In this document: positions 33,841 through 43,900 of the stretch, one piece after another
Position numbering within the stretch: the first letter of the stretch is position 1
Layout: each line of letters opens with the position of its first letter
NCBI GenBank assembly: GCA_964019425.1
Contig: OZ025782.1
Coordinates: 1,302,001-1,366,000 of the forward strand
Reading direction: 5' to 3'
DNA from: Flectonema sp. DT1601
Lineage: Eukaryota; Euglenozoa; Diplonemea; Diplonemida; Diplonemidae
Length of the DNA stretch: 64,000 nt
Translations under genes and position numbers: made by a program
The notes under the pieces: model-generated
What the model saw: only the letters and a program-made list of their open reading frames with translations
What the model was told of the DNA's origin: nothing
Database searches by the model: none

Positions 33841-36800
33841 TCATATATTTCTCTCTTGTTTGTTTGCATTGCATGCAGCTAAGACCTCCTCTTCAGTCAC
33901 AAGTTCAGATCGCGGAGGCGGCTGTAATTGGGTTGTGAAGTCAAGCTTCTGCCCAGGCTTGAAAGAAACATTTACTTCCCACCCATCTAAGATTGAAGCC
34001 TCCTGGTACAAACCATCCTCCCACTGAATGTATATAACTCCATCTTTTGAATTACACTTGTTTGTTCCAATCCACAGTTGATCTTTAGGTCCGTTATCAT
34101 GAAACAGTTCTCGTTCGCAACCAACTGTTGGTAAGAAGATCTGAAAGGATTTCGCGGCTATCTTTGTTAGAGTCGCGTGGTGTTTCTCAATGTGATTAAC
34201 ACGACCATCAACCTTATTCTTTTCATAAAGAGATTGAAGGTACAAACAGTAGTATAGTTCTACAGACTGGTCGGAGCACTTTCTGGCCTCCTCCTTTCTT
34301 GTGTTGCACCGAATAGCAATCTCCGCTACGTCTGCCTCATGCAGAAGTAACTCACCACTTGGAACATCTTTCGGGGAGATGCAAATCTTGTCTTCAGCTA
34401 CTCCTTCACGAAGAGCTCTGTTTACCATCGACTCAATCTCTAAGGCACACTTCAACACACGATGAACTACCAAGTCAGCATATCTTCTAATAGGACTCGT
34501 AAAGTGAGTGTACAGAGGTAAATTCAAAGCAAAATGACTCAGAGCGTGATCAGCAGCTTCAGTTGTACAACAATACTTCGCGAGCTTCATACATCTGATG
34601 GTGAGAGCTTTGATGGTGGCGGCTTCCTTGTGACCCCGCAGGCGTTCGAGGGAATCAGCGAGTTGTTTCCCAGAACTGACTTTCATTTTAGTTCCTTTCT
34701 TCAACAGAGAATCAACTAGAGTCTTAAAGCGAGAGGTATCCGGAGATTCGTGCCAACGTGCAAGAGCGTTATCAGGGCAGAACTCGATAGTCTTTTCAGT
34801 TACTCGAGCATTCGCCATGACCATGAATTCCTCAACCAGCCAGTTCGCTTCTGCAGTCTCGTGGAGATGCCATCCTCTTGGCGCCATGTTCGAGTTGTTG
34901 TTTTCGAAGTCGAAGTACATCTTTCCCTGATTCAAAGCCAAGGCACCTCTATCGAAACGAGCCTGTCTGATGTTTGCGGCAATAGTCCAGAGACCATGAA
35001 CTGCGTCTTTTATTTTTTGGATTGCCCAGCCGTGGTCACTATCCGGCATATGCGACAAATCCAAACAACTTGGATTAAATTTGTCATCAATGATGTCCTG
35101 CGCATCTTCGTACGCCATCTTACACTGATTTCTGATAACAGTTTGTCCCATCCACTCCTTTAAGATTCTACCACGTGAATCCATTGTCCACTCAACAGTA
35201 AAGGCAAGCTTATCACCGAGAGTGTTTAATGAGCAATGTTCTTCACAGAGTTTACGAGGAAGCATCGGAATAACTTTCTGAACTAAATAAACAGATGTCG
35301 CTCTCTTACGAGCTTCTTCATCGAGTGCCGAACCAAACGGAACAAACGCAGACACGTCAGCAATGTGAACACCTACTCGGTAGTTACCTCCTCCGAGTGG
35401 TTCACATGATAGGGCGTCGTCTAAGTCACGTGCTGTCGCAGGATCGATAGAGACAACGAATCTCGGGTGATTGGAACCGATTCTCATATCCCTTCTGGTT
35501 TTATCTTTCCTGAGTGTTTCATCAATCGGAATAGTGTCTGGGATAACAGCAAGGCATTCATCATCAAACTGATCAGTGTAATCAGTACCATGTTCTATTA
35601 ATATAGCTCTCGACTGGTCTTCTACTTGAGTAGCACTACCTAGGATTCTTATAAGCTCTGCCTGAGGGTACATTTTATCCGAAGGCCATCCTGTTACCTT
35701 TAAATATAACAGGAAGCTATCAGGATTCTTGCGGACATTTTCAGGTAACGAATTACCGAGAACCTCAAAATATGGGAACCTGTTGGTATATTATTTGATA
35801 TTGATGTTGTGAAAGCTTCTAATAATAATAAATAATAAAAACACACTTCTCGTCGTAAGATATAAATCGCATGAATTTCTTCCCGGCTGCTCCTTGCATT
35901 GCTTTGGCAGAGTGGTTGGCTTTGTGTTCGGATTTCCTGTTTTGTTTAAGTTGCTTAAGAATACTAATATCAGACTTGAGGACAATAATATACGTTAACA
36001 TACCAAATATGAACAATAGTCCCAGTGATCATAACGTCGCTTGGAAGGGTAGGGGCTGGTGCATCTTCAAGGGGATCGACCTCAACCCTGTTAGTTTAAT
36101 TATTTAGACTTTTTGAGGAGAACAATTCTGTGGGGAAAATAATATTATTAGGCATACTTTTTGAGACGTTGAATCTTCTGTAGAGCACGACAGACAACAC
36201 GTTCGTTGTCAGGAAGACGAGATCTTTCGTTGATAGGTTTCTTTAAATCATCTTCTCTGCTAGCAATTGCTACCCCTTCAACTGGAGGCTTTTCACCAGT
36301 GAGCCTTACACCAGAACCCGTCTTCTCCTTCCACTTGTCACGACTGTTGATTTCAACAATAACAACATCTTTATCGAATGCTCTATTACGGTCAAGTTTC
36401 CCCTCAATACAAACATCTATATTATTCCACTGGTCTGGGTTCCTTACGAAAGCAATGTTGCTGCCAAACTTTTTGTTGATATTTAATACTCCTCGAACGT
36501 ACTTCCCGCTCATGACACCAGCGATTGCATCTTCACGAGAGATGTAACCCTGAGGGTAGCTTTGTGGCATTCCTCCAGGACGAACTCCTGGAGTCTGTGG
36601 TGTTCCTGCTGCTCCCCCATCATAACTACCACGTTGATTGTATTGTTGTTGAGGTTGCGTCCGGTGATGTGGTTGCTGAAATGTCTGTCCCCCTTTCTTC
36701 CCAAAATCACTCATCGGGCTATAACTATTTTGACTCGGCAATGACGTGGTGTTAGGTGATTCCGTTGCGGGTGATAAAGCTCCCTTCTTTTCGAATTCAT

Positions 36801-37437
36801 TTACTATCTGAGCAAGCAGAGAAGGACCTCCTTCATTGTTGGTCAGAGTTGTTGGAGTGGAGGAGTTGTTGTTACTGTTGTAGTTGTTGTTGTTATTATT
36901 GTAGTTGTTGTAGTTGTTGTAGCCGCCGTTGATGGGTGCTGCACCTCTTCCTCCTGAAAGTGGCATTGAGTGCGGAGAGGACGTGTGTTCTCTACCGCGA
37001 TTTGCGGGAGATCCTCGTCCCTTACCACCGCCCATCACTTCTGCAGGTCGAATTGTAGTTTTTGCAATGCCACCAGGTGCTTGTGATTGCGAGAATCCCA
37101 TCGGTGGAAGATGTGATCCAGGAGTTGAATGAGACTTCGTATGAATACCAACCATTCCCTTCTCACCACGTCCTAAAGGAGGCTGAGACTGTCTGACATT
37201 TAATCCAGCAAACATCTCTGAAACTTGACGAGCTGCAGGTTCACTTTTAGTAACAATTGATTGTACTCCCCTGTCATTGGAGTTCACAAGAGCAACAGTT
37301 GATTTCGGAATCTGACTGGCTGCTGGAGGCCTGTTAAATTGTCTTGTAGGTTGTGCATTTATCGCTGCGGTATCTATAGTGTTTCTAAGATTTGATGGTG
37401 CCAAAAGTATCTCTTCTGAACTGTCGGAATCGCTCAT
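33841..37437 (-). CDS. DIS3L2-like 3'-5' exoribonuclease (RNB family), upstream tandem copy with disordered N-terminus
   Basis: Four exons: 37437-36158, 36087-36004, 35936-35847 and 35779-33841, giving 1,130 residues. Introns are 70, 67 and 67 nt at exactly the same codon positions and phases as in the downstream copy; donors are GTATGC, GTATGT and GTGTGT. It differs by about 280 extra N-terminal residues rich in Ser, Gly, Asn and Gln, including an Asn/Tyr run (NNYNNYNNNNNN) coded by a trinucleotide-like repeat near 36860-36925. Cold-shock, RNB (DPATARDLDDALS intact) and S1-like regions follow; no PIN domain is present. The ATG at 37437 is preferred to an upstream in-frame GTG, with an acceptor AG at 37461-37462. 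The low-complexity head suggests RNP granule targeting or regulation, as in other RNB proteins with long heads; this is inference. Confidence 0.93.
36843..36930 (-). repeat. Low-complexity AAC/AAT-type repeat coding for an Asn/Tyr tract
   Basis: Inside exon 1 of the upstream exoribonuclease copy the minus strand reads mostly AAC, AAT and TAC codons. The frame stays open. Such tracts can change length quickly, and the downstream gene copy lacks the whole region. Confidence 0.8.
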
Positions 37438-37843
37438 GTCTGCTTCCCTTCTCACGACCTCTATATTTAAGTTTGTGTTTATTATCTGAATATGAATGAA
37501 GAAAATAATTTTTTTTCCCTTTTTAAAAAAAACCGCAACAATTATTTATATCACTACACTTCCGACCATGTCTTTACTGTATGAGGAGAACATAAGTAAG
37601 TAAGTTGTAAATACTCTGCTGGGAGTAGGTCGAATAACGAGATTATTTTCTTAACTTTTTTTTATTGTGTGTTTGTTGCAGAACGTTCCTTTAGCCTTTC
37701 AACAATTCAGTAATCGTGTGTTGCATTAGGAAGTAATGTTTTTTGTTTCTTTAGTTATTTTTCGTTTTTTTTTTTTTTTTTCTTTTTTTTTTTTCTTTTT
37801 TTTCAATCTCGTTCAGTAGTGTAACCCGCCAGCGCCTAGACAC
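37438..37843. other. Intergenic spacer
   Basis: About 0.4 kb. The first 23 bases next to 37437 are the presumed leader of the exoribonuclease gene. A T-rich stretch lies at 37762-37803. No further gene is seen. Confidence 0.55.
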
Positions 37844-38182
37844 TTACCAGCCGCTGTCTGGGAGGTCTGGCTTGCTTACGGATGTGGATCCAATGCTGCC
37901 AACACCAGACTTTGTCGTTCCGTTATTCATCGACATACTAATCTTACCCCACTTTGCTTTTGATGCAATCGACGCTGGGTGAAGCGTAAAGGATCCCTGA
38001 CTCAGTGTTGCAGGTGTCAACGAGTGCGGCTTTACAGCTGTTTGTTTGTTTTCATTTCTAGGCAATTAACATAAAAAACCTAATTGCTTGAATGCATGAA
38101 AAGTACACAACACAATATTCATACCAAGAAAAGTAGGGCAATTTGGGTCTTGCTTCTGCGCAGCGTTAGGGTTGAAGGCCAT
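37844..38182 (-). CDS. 83-residue protein of unknown function, tandem copy 1
   Basis: Two exons, 38182-38125 (58 nt) and 38037-37844 (194 nt), joined in phase 1 through an 87-nt intron (GTATGA to AAACAG). The junction is supported because the same solution works in the neighbouring copy, whose intron has no other usable acceptor. The predicted protein starts MAFNPNAAQKQDPNCPTFLA and ends DLPDSGW. It is rich in Ser, Thr, Lys and Gly, has one Cys, and shows no signal peptide or membrane span. I do not recognise the family. The stop is TAA at 37844-37846. An acceptor-like AG (38205-38206, in GTATTCACAG) lies 22 nt before the ATG. Codons end mostly in C or G, suggesting good expression. Confidence 0.8.
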
Positions 38183-38438
38183 GTTGTGTGTAAAGTGTGT
38201 GTAGCTGTGAATACGGTTATTTATAGGCCAATCTTTTGTGTAAAACGTATGTATATGCACCCTGGTTAGTAGAAATAACTAGTCTCTGCATATTATCTTT
38301 AGCTGAACGGCTCCTTAAGATTTGTGTAATTGCGCAAGCGCGACTTTTTTTTTTTTTTTTTTTCCTTCTTTCCCCTTATTTTTTTTCTTTTGGAATATTG
38401 TTTTTTTTTTAGTATTAAAAAGCAAGCAAACAAACACA

Positions 38439-38770
38439 TTACCAGCCGCTGTCTGGGAGGTCTGGCTTGCTTACGGATGTGGATCCAATGCTGCCAACAC
38501 CAGACTTTGTCGTTCCGTTATTCATCGACATACTAATCTTACCCCACTTTGCTTTTGATGCAATCGACGCTGGGTGAAGCGTAAAGGATCCCTGACTCAG
38601 TGTTGCAGGTGTCAACGAGTGCGGCTTTACAGCTGTTTGTTTGTTTTCATTTTTTTTAAAATGAATACACGTTTATATTTCTTAATACCATAAATCATAA
38701 AAGTAGACACACCGAGGAAGGTAGGGCAGTTGGGGTCTTGCTTTTGCGCGGCGTTTGGGTTGAAAGACAT
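38439..38770 (-). CDS. 83-residue protein of unknown function, tandem copy 2
   Basis: Two exons, 38770-38713 and 38632-38439, with an 80-nt intron (GTGTGT to AAACAG). The protein differs from copy 1 at one residue only (Ser2 instead of Ala2). Exon 1 has 10 differences in 58 bases, nearly all synonymous. Exon 2 (194 bases) plus 18 bases of adjoining intron are identical to copy 1. An acceptor-like AG (38795-38796, in TCATTGACAG) lies 24 nt before the ATG. Retention of the same protein despite synonymous change in exon 1 shows that both copies are under selection. Function is unknown. Confidence 0.8.
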
Positions 38771-39120
38771 TTTGTGTTGTGTGAGGTGTGTAATCTGTCA
38801 ATGAAAATAAATAATAAAAAACATTCAACATTCCTACATTATATTGATACCTGAAGAATAATATTTTAAATCTTTTTAAAAACACGAAAGCTTTCCCTCA
38901 CCACTAGTATCCCACTAAGTTGATTGATACAGACACACTAAGCAGAATAAACAATTAATTTTATGTCAACGAACGTTGATAGCGGAGAATCTCAATCTAA
39001 CGAAAGATGCCATTGCCGTATACTTTCAGGAGGTCTTTGGGGACTCAGCCAGTTGCAGCTTTGAAATCTTTTGAATCAAATTAAAAATAGAAGTGTCGAC
39101 TTCAATATATCAACAAAGGA
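38771..39120. other. Intergenic spacer
   Basis: About 0.35 kb between the CHCHD2-like gene and copy 2 of the 83-residue gene. It holds the 3' flank of the former and the 24-base leader of the latter. I see nothing else in it. Confidence 0.55.
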
Positions 39121-39543
39121 TCAGATCATTCCGTACTGCTTCTTACAGGTTTCTAAATCCTTGAACACCATGTTACACTCATCCATATTGTTGTTGCTCT
39201 GTGACATACACTTATGGAAGAGTTGATCGAAGTTCTGACACTGGTTAGCAACTCCCTGAGCTGGTGCTGGTGGTGGTGCGCTGCTGCTGCCACCGCCTCC
39301 GAACATGGCGCCAACCGCCATACTTCCAACTGCACTTCCAGCTCCCATAGCAGCACCCTGCATAAGCATACCACCCAATCCCGGGCCACTGTCCTGAACA
39401 GGTGCTGGCGCATGAGCCTGTTGCGGTGCTGCTGGTGGGTGACTAGCCTGTGTTGCTGGTGGTGCACTGGCTTGAGTCGCAGGCGGAGTGCTCTGCTGAG
39501 CTGGAGGCGCTGAACGAGCTGGAGCTGGTCTTGCTCTTCCCAT
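39121..39543 (-). CDS. CHCHD2: Twin CX9C mitochondrial protein of the CHCHD2/MIX17 type
   Basis: 140 residues in one exon, close to the 150 or so usual for the family. The N-terminus is basic and Ala/Pro/Gln-rich with Arg residues near the start (MGRARPAPARSAPP). A Gly/Ala/Met-rich hydrophobic segment follows (MLMQGAAMGAGSAVGSMAVG). The C-terminal CHCH domain has both CX9C motifs: CQNFDQLFHKC and CNMVFKDLETC. Such proteins are imported into the intermembrane space through Mia40-type oxidative folding and affect respiratory chain and cristae function. Candidate acceptors lie at 39558-39559 or 39567-39568, 14 or 23 nt before the ATG. The family call is firm; the symbol reflects the metazoan relative. 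Confidence 0.92.
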   Translation of the reverse strand: MGRARPAPARSAPPAQQSTPPATQASAPPATQASHPPAAPQQAHAPAPVQDSGPGLGGMLMQGAAMGAGSAVGSMAVGAMFGGGGSSSAPPPAPAQGVANQCQNFDQLFHKCMSQSNNNMDECNMVFKDLETCKKQYGMI

Positions 39544-39787
39544 TTTTATAAAGGTTTCTAAAAAGACTGAAGAACAGGTATTTGTTAAACACTAAGAGCT
39601 TACTAACAAACAAACCACCAGCATACGCACATCGTTTCTAGAACGCATTCATATGAGGAACTGAGGAGGAAGTATTTTAGTTTATTAAAATATAACAGAG
39701 TGACGAAGTACCAGTTGTAGTGTAACAGTGGGTAATCTCACTGGTTCATATTTTCCACCATGTCTTTATTTTTAATACTGTGCATAT

Positions 39788-40031
39788 TTACTTACAAAGG
39801 TACGTGTACGATGTAAGTGCGTATCCGGGAGCTTTGCCCTCAACACGAGTTCCGGAGCAGGTGACGTTTGGGCTGGTAATCAGCTTGGTAGGTCCGAAGT
39901 TGACGTCGGCGGTCTTAATCTGTTTTTATTATTTTATAAATTCACCTAATTAGGAATAAGTATTACTAGTTTGAGTAATCTATGGAACATACTGTACCGT
40001 ATCCTCCGAATGGGGCAGCTGAAGAGGTCAT
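39788..40031 (-). CDS. Small two-exon orphan protein (56 residues)
   Basis: Exon 1 is 40031-39993 (13 codons) and exon 2 is 39919-39788, ending in TAA. The 73-nt intron runs GTATGT to AAACAG and is phase 0. The protein starts MTSSAAPFGGYGT and continues IKTADVNFGP. It has two Cys and no obvious membrane span. Codons are strongly C/G-ending, which supports a real, well-expressed gene despite its size. I do not recognise the family. An acceptor-like AG (40060-40061, in CTATTTCTAG) lies 28 nt before the ATG. A GTAAGA donor-like site about 70 nt further upstream could instead make this a 5' UTR intron. An exon further upstream cannot be excluded. Confidence 0.65.
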
Positions 40032-40991
40032 TTTCGTTATGTTGTGTAGGGAAGTGTATCTAGAAATAGTAAAACTTAACAATAATGTGTATAGATGAGC
40101 ACAAGTCATATTCAGAAAACTCAATCTTACCATTTCCAAGTCTAACTATTTTTTGCCATTCCTGAAAGGCAAGAGAAATGATTAAGATCAACAAATACGA
40201 ACTCTAGCCATGCAAGACATGGATTCTCTCCTTTAACGTGGAGAGGATGTGGGGAGTAAGAGATACTGGGACGGGACTCTGCACAGACTCGAATCAACGA
40301 TCTTCTTTACGAATGAAAGGAAAGAGCATTTTGCCCACGAAATCATACTTATAGCTGCGTATTTCCGGGATAAAGAGAAAAAAAAATATGGAAAATAAAG
40401 AAAAAAAGAACACAACTTCTTCGATAGATAATAATAATGCATGTCCACAATACCAACACAAGGGAGTTCATCAACCATAAAGCATCATCTGGGGACGTTA
40501 TGACGTAGCCTGTCAGAATTTTGCCGACACCGACAGTTGGCTTAGATGACACAACGATGATCTTCAGGTTGAGCGTACCTTCACTCGGATACTGTGATCA
40601 TCTTCTAATCGATATGAAATTATAACCACAAGGACGTCAAAAAGTAAATGAAGGAGGGGGGGGGGATTCACAAATGGTCAGATCACTAATTCAGCGATAC
40701 GACCGGTTTTTAACAACTCAGCGCAGCTGCATTGCCCATAATAGAACATTGCATTGAACAGAGAGAGGCACAAAGGGGACCTGGGATGGGGGTAGGGCGC
40801 TGGGGGGAGGAGGGTTGACATATTTTTGTTGTTCTCGTTTTTCGATTCTTTTTTTTTTTTTTTTTTTTTTTACTTTTTAGTTGTTTCGATATTTTGTTGA
40901 TTTCTTTTTAAGGAATCAACTCACTTCGTAGACTCTTGGGAGTTAAATAAGAGCTTGTATTCATTTCTTTTTCTGTCGTCTTTTTATGACA
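40032..40991. other. Spacer after the giant vWA gene, with a possible unassigned exon
   Basis: About 0.96 kb. The minus strand between about 40480 and 40620 is unusually protein-like for intergenic DNA, with C/G-ending codons (for example KILTGYVITSPDDALW and, in another frame, YRLEDDHSIRVKVRS). No start, splice pair or homology ties it to a gene. A pyrimidine-rich acceptor (TTGCCTTTCAG) lies near 40170. The rest is T runs (40850-40871) and G runs (40650, 40790) near the end of the vWA gene. Confidence 0.4.
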
Positions 40992-43900
40992 TCACTTATC
41001 GGAATTACGATCCGCGTTAACGTTTCCGTCATCGTCACGGAGCATGGTCTTGTTTCCATCCTCCATGTCGAAGTCGTCGAACTTCCTGTTCTTGTTCTGC
41101 TGATCGAGGGCGGCATTCTCGTTTCTTGACTTAATTAGTGAATACACCATAAAGGCGATGAGGGCAATAATTAAGATCCACAACACTAAGATAAGTGCAG
41201 CTGGAAGGCAGGCCTCACCAAGTTTTAATCCTTCACAACAAGCTTCTCCGGCATTCGTTTGTGGAGCACCACGGGCTCCCGCATCGTCGTTGAACTCCTC
41301 GAGAACTTCTAGCTGACTGATTCTGCTTCCGGACCTATCATGAGTCTCTACAGGTGCCCATTTCCCTCCATCAAGCGCGTAGCAGAGGGTGTACTCTCCT
41401 GAAATCTTAGCCGTCACATTCATCAACAGCTCCATGCCGACTTCCGGTTCGAGCATAGGGTTCTTAGCCGCCGCGGCCTGGCAGGTGTCGTGAATAGTAA
41501 TTTGACTTCCGTCCTCCATACAGTTGGCAACTGAGGCAGAGCAGTCTAATCCCTTCATTAAAGCGAGTTGCCCCGGCTTCTCTTGAGGGAAGCAACCGTG
41601 AACAATGACAGTGAACGGCTCATCCTTCACCGGTTTATTAGGGTACGCCGTGTACCAGTAAGCTCCACCCGGTGCACACATGCGGAGGCTGCAGTCCACA
41701 CCTCCCCAACCAGCGTCGCAGGCACACATGTTGTTGTTCGTACAGTCTCCCTTTCCACTGCAGGTCGCTTCGCGGTCGCACACTACACAGTTTCCGGCAA
41801 CCTCTACGAAGTCACACTTATCGCAGTTCTTTCCAGACATTCCTGGAGGACACTGCTTGCACGCCGCAGGATCGACGCACGAGGTTTCGTTCCACACGCA
41901 ACCTTCGGCCTCACACACTGTCACGTTATACGACGGGCAACCTCCCACAACACACTCACTTCCTGTCCATTCACATTTGCCATTTGAACGCACAGTGCAG
42001 GTTTCCTCAGTACTCCACTCAGAACAAGGGAGACTGGTGACACACTTGTTGACATCCCAGGTGCACCAGTTCATCTGGTCACAAGCCGGTTTGCCAGCGG
42101 CGTCTTCGCACCCGTCATTCTTTTTGCACGTCGCTTCTTCCCACTTGCATCCCTGGGCATCATCGCAAGCCATGTTGGAAAGTATCGCGCACCTCGTTCC
42201 GCAGAGTGGCTGTGTGACTCCTGCCGGTAGGGCAGCACCTTCGAACCACTCGCAGTTGTCGTTGTCGGAACAAGTGTTAATCTGTGAGTACTTGAAGCAG
42301 CCATCCCCATCCTTACACACTACATTGGTGGCATCCCACTCGCATCGTAGCGCAGGTGCACGGAGCCTCTGACAGGTTGTGGCGTCCTTATAGATCGGGC
42401 AACCAGTTCTGTCCTTGCATGTTGTACTAGCTGCGTCCCACTCACACGCCAAGTCGTTGATGCATTTCGGTTCCTTTTCGTAAATTGCGCATCCCTTCGG
42501 GTCTTCGCAGCGTGGTGTGGTTCCGTTGGTACCGTCTACCCAATCACAGCGTGCAGCCTCACATTTCGTGCTCTCCACCCAGATTCCGCAGTCCTTATCG
42601 ATGCATACCCCGCTTGGTGCCCACGTGCAGTCCTGTAGCTCACACTCACCCTGTTCTGGATACAAACCGCATCCTTCCACGTCGTCGCAAGTAGAGGTAG
42701 CTGTGTTCCATACGCACTCCGCAAGGTCATCGCATTTTGGCTTCGTTCCAATCACGCCGCACTTCGAGCGCTCTTCGCACAATGGCTTCGCAGCGTTCCA
42801 GGAGCACGTGTGGTCAGTGATGCAAGTTGCTTCATCCTCCAACGCATAGCAACCGACGTTCGGCTTACACAGTGCTGCCGACAACGCGCTCGTCTCCCAG
42901 CGGCAAGACTCGGCGTCCGTCGTCGACTCACATGCCCCCTGGGTAGTGAATTTGCACACCTGCTTCTGGCAGCTTTGAGCAGTCGCGTCCCAACCGCATC
43001 TCTCTGCAGATGGCGCTGCGACACACTCATTCTCTTGGCAGAAGGTCGGACACACGCTTCTCACACACTTGTTGGCTGCCCACTTGCACAAGCTGTCTAC
43101 CTCGCACCCAGCCGCTGTGTCCCATTCCTTGCAAGATCCCTTGTGCAGTGACTCTCCATGTTTCGATACGTAGTATCCGAACGCCGTCGCCTCATTGCAC
43201 AACCCTTCAAACACGTTTGCGAGGTCGGACATTTGGATCGACTGAAAGTGGGAGTCGACTGGCTCTGTCACCATCGACTTTATTGTGTCAGCTGCCGATG
43301 TGATCTCTGTGCTCTGTGTGGCGAACCTCCTCACCTGGATTCCGAATACGGTTGCTCTCTGTGACTCGAGCCTTCCTCGGGTCGCTGTCATCATGTTCGA
43401 ATCAGGAATAGCTCCGTCTGCTATTACTATCACGACCTTCTTTCTGTCCGCCGGTGAGTCATCAAACATCACACTCGCCATTTCCATCGCCTGAGATGCG
43501 TACGAGTCTGCAGAGCTGCTTGCCTTGAACTGATCTTCGTGCCAGTGGAGGTCATCCGCCAATTCCGCACTCGCTCCGGAGAGTAACCCCTTTGTTCCCT
43601 GACTAGTGGTCCTCTTTGCTTCACCACGTGCCATAAATTGCGCAAACCCAATCCTGAACCCATATGAGCGTGCAGAAGCCGTAGCCACCCCACTCGCTTC
43701 TTTGACAGCGAGAGGCAGTGTATTAACCCAATCCAACAGCAGCTCAGTTACTGCGAGGAATCCGTGCGGGTGACGTCCGAACGTCTCAGTCATGCTCGTT
43801 GATCCATCCAACAGAATTACGATGTCGACAGCCGGGCAATTCGCGTATAAAGAAGCGATGCATGTATCGTTCCTCCACATGCAACCGGAAGTCTGTCCGC

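Noticed and set aside
40150-40480. Possible tRNA or small structured RNA (hairpin around TCTCC/GGAGA near 40215-40240)
   Set aside because: No T-arm consensus or cloverleaf could be drawn on either strand; the hairpin is short and unsupported.
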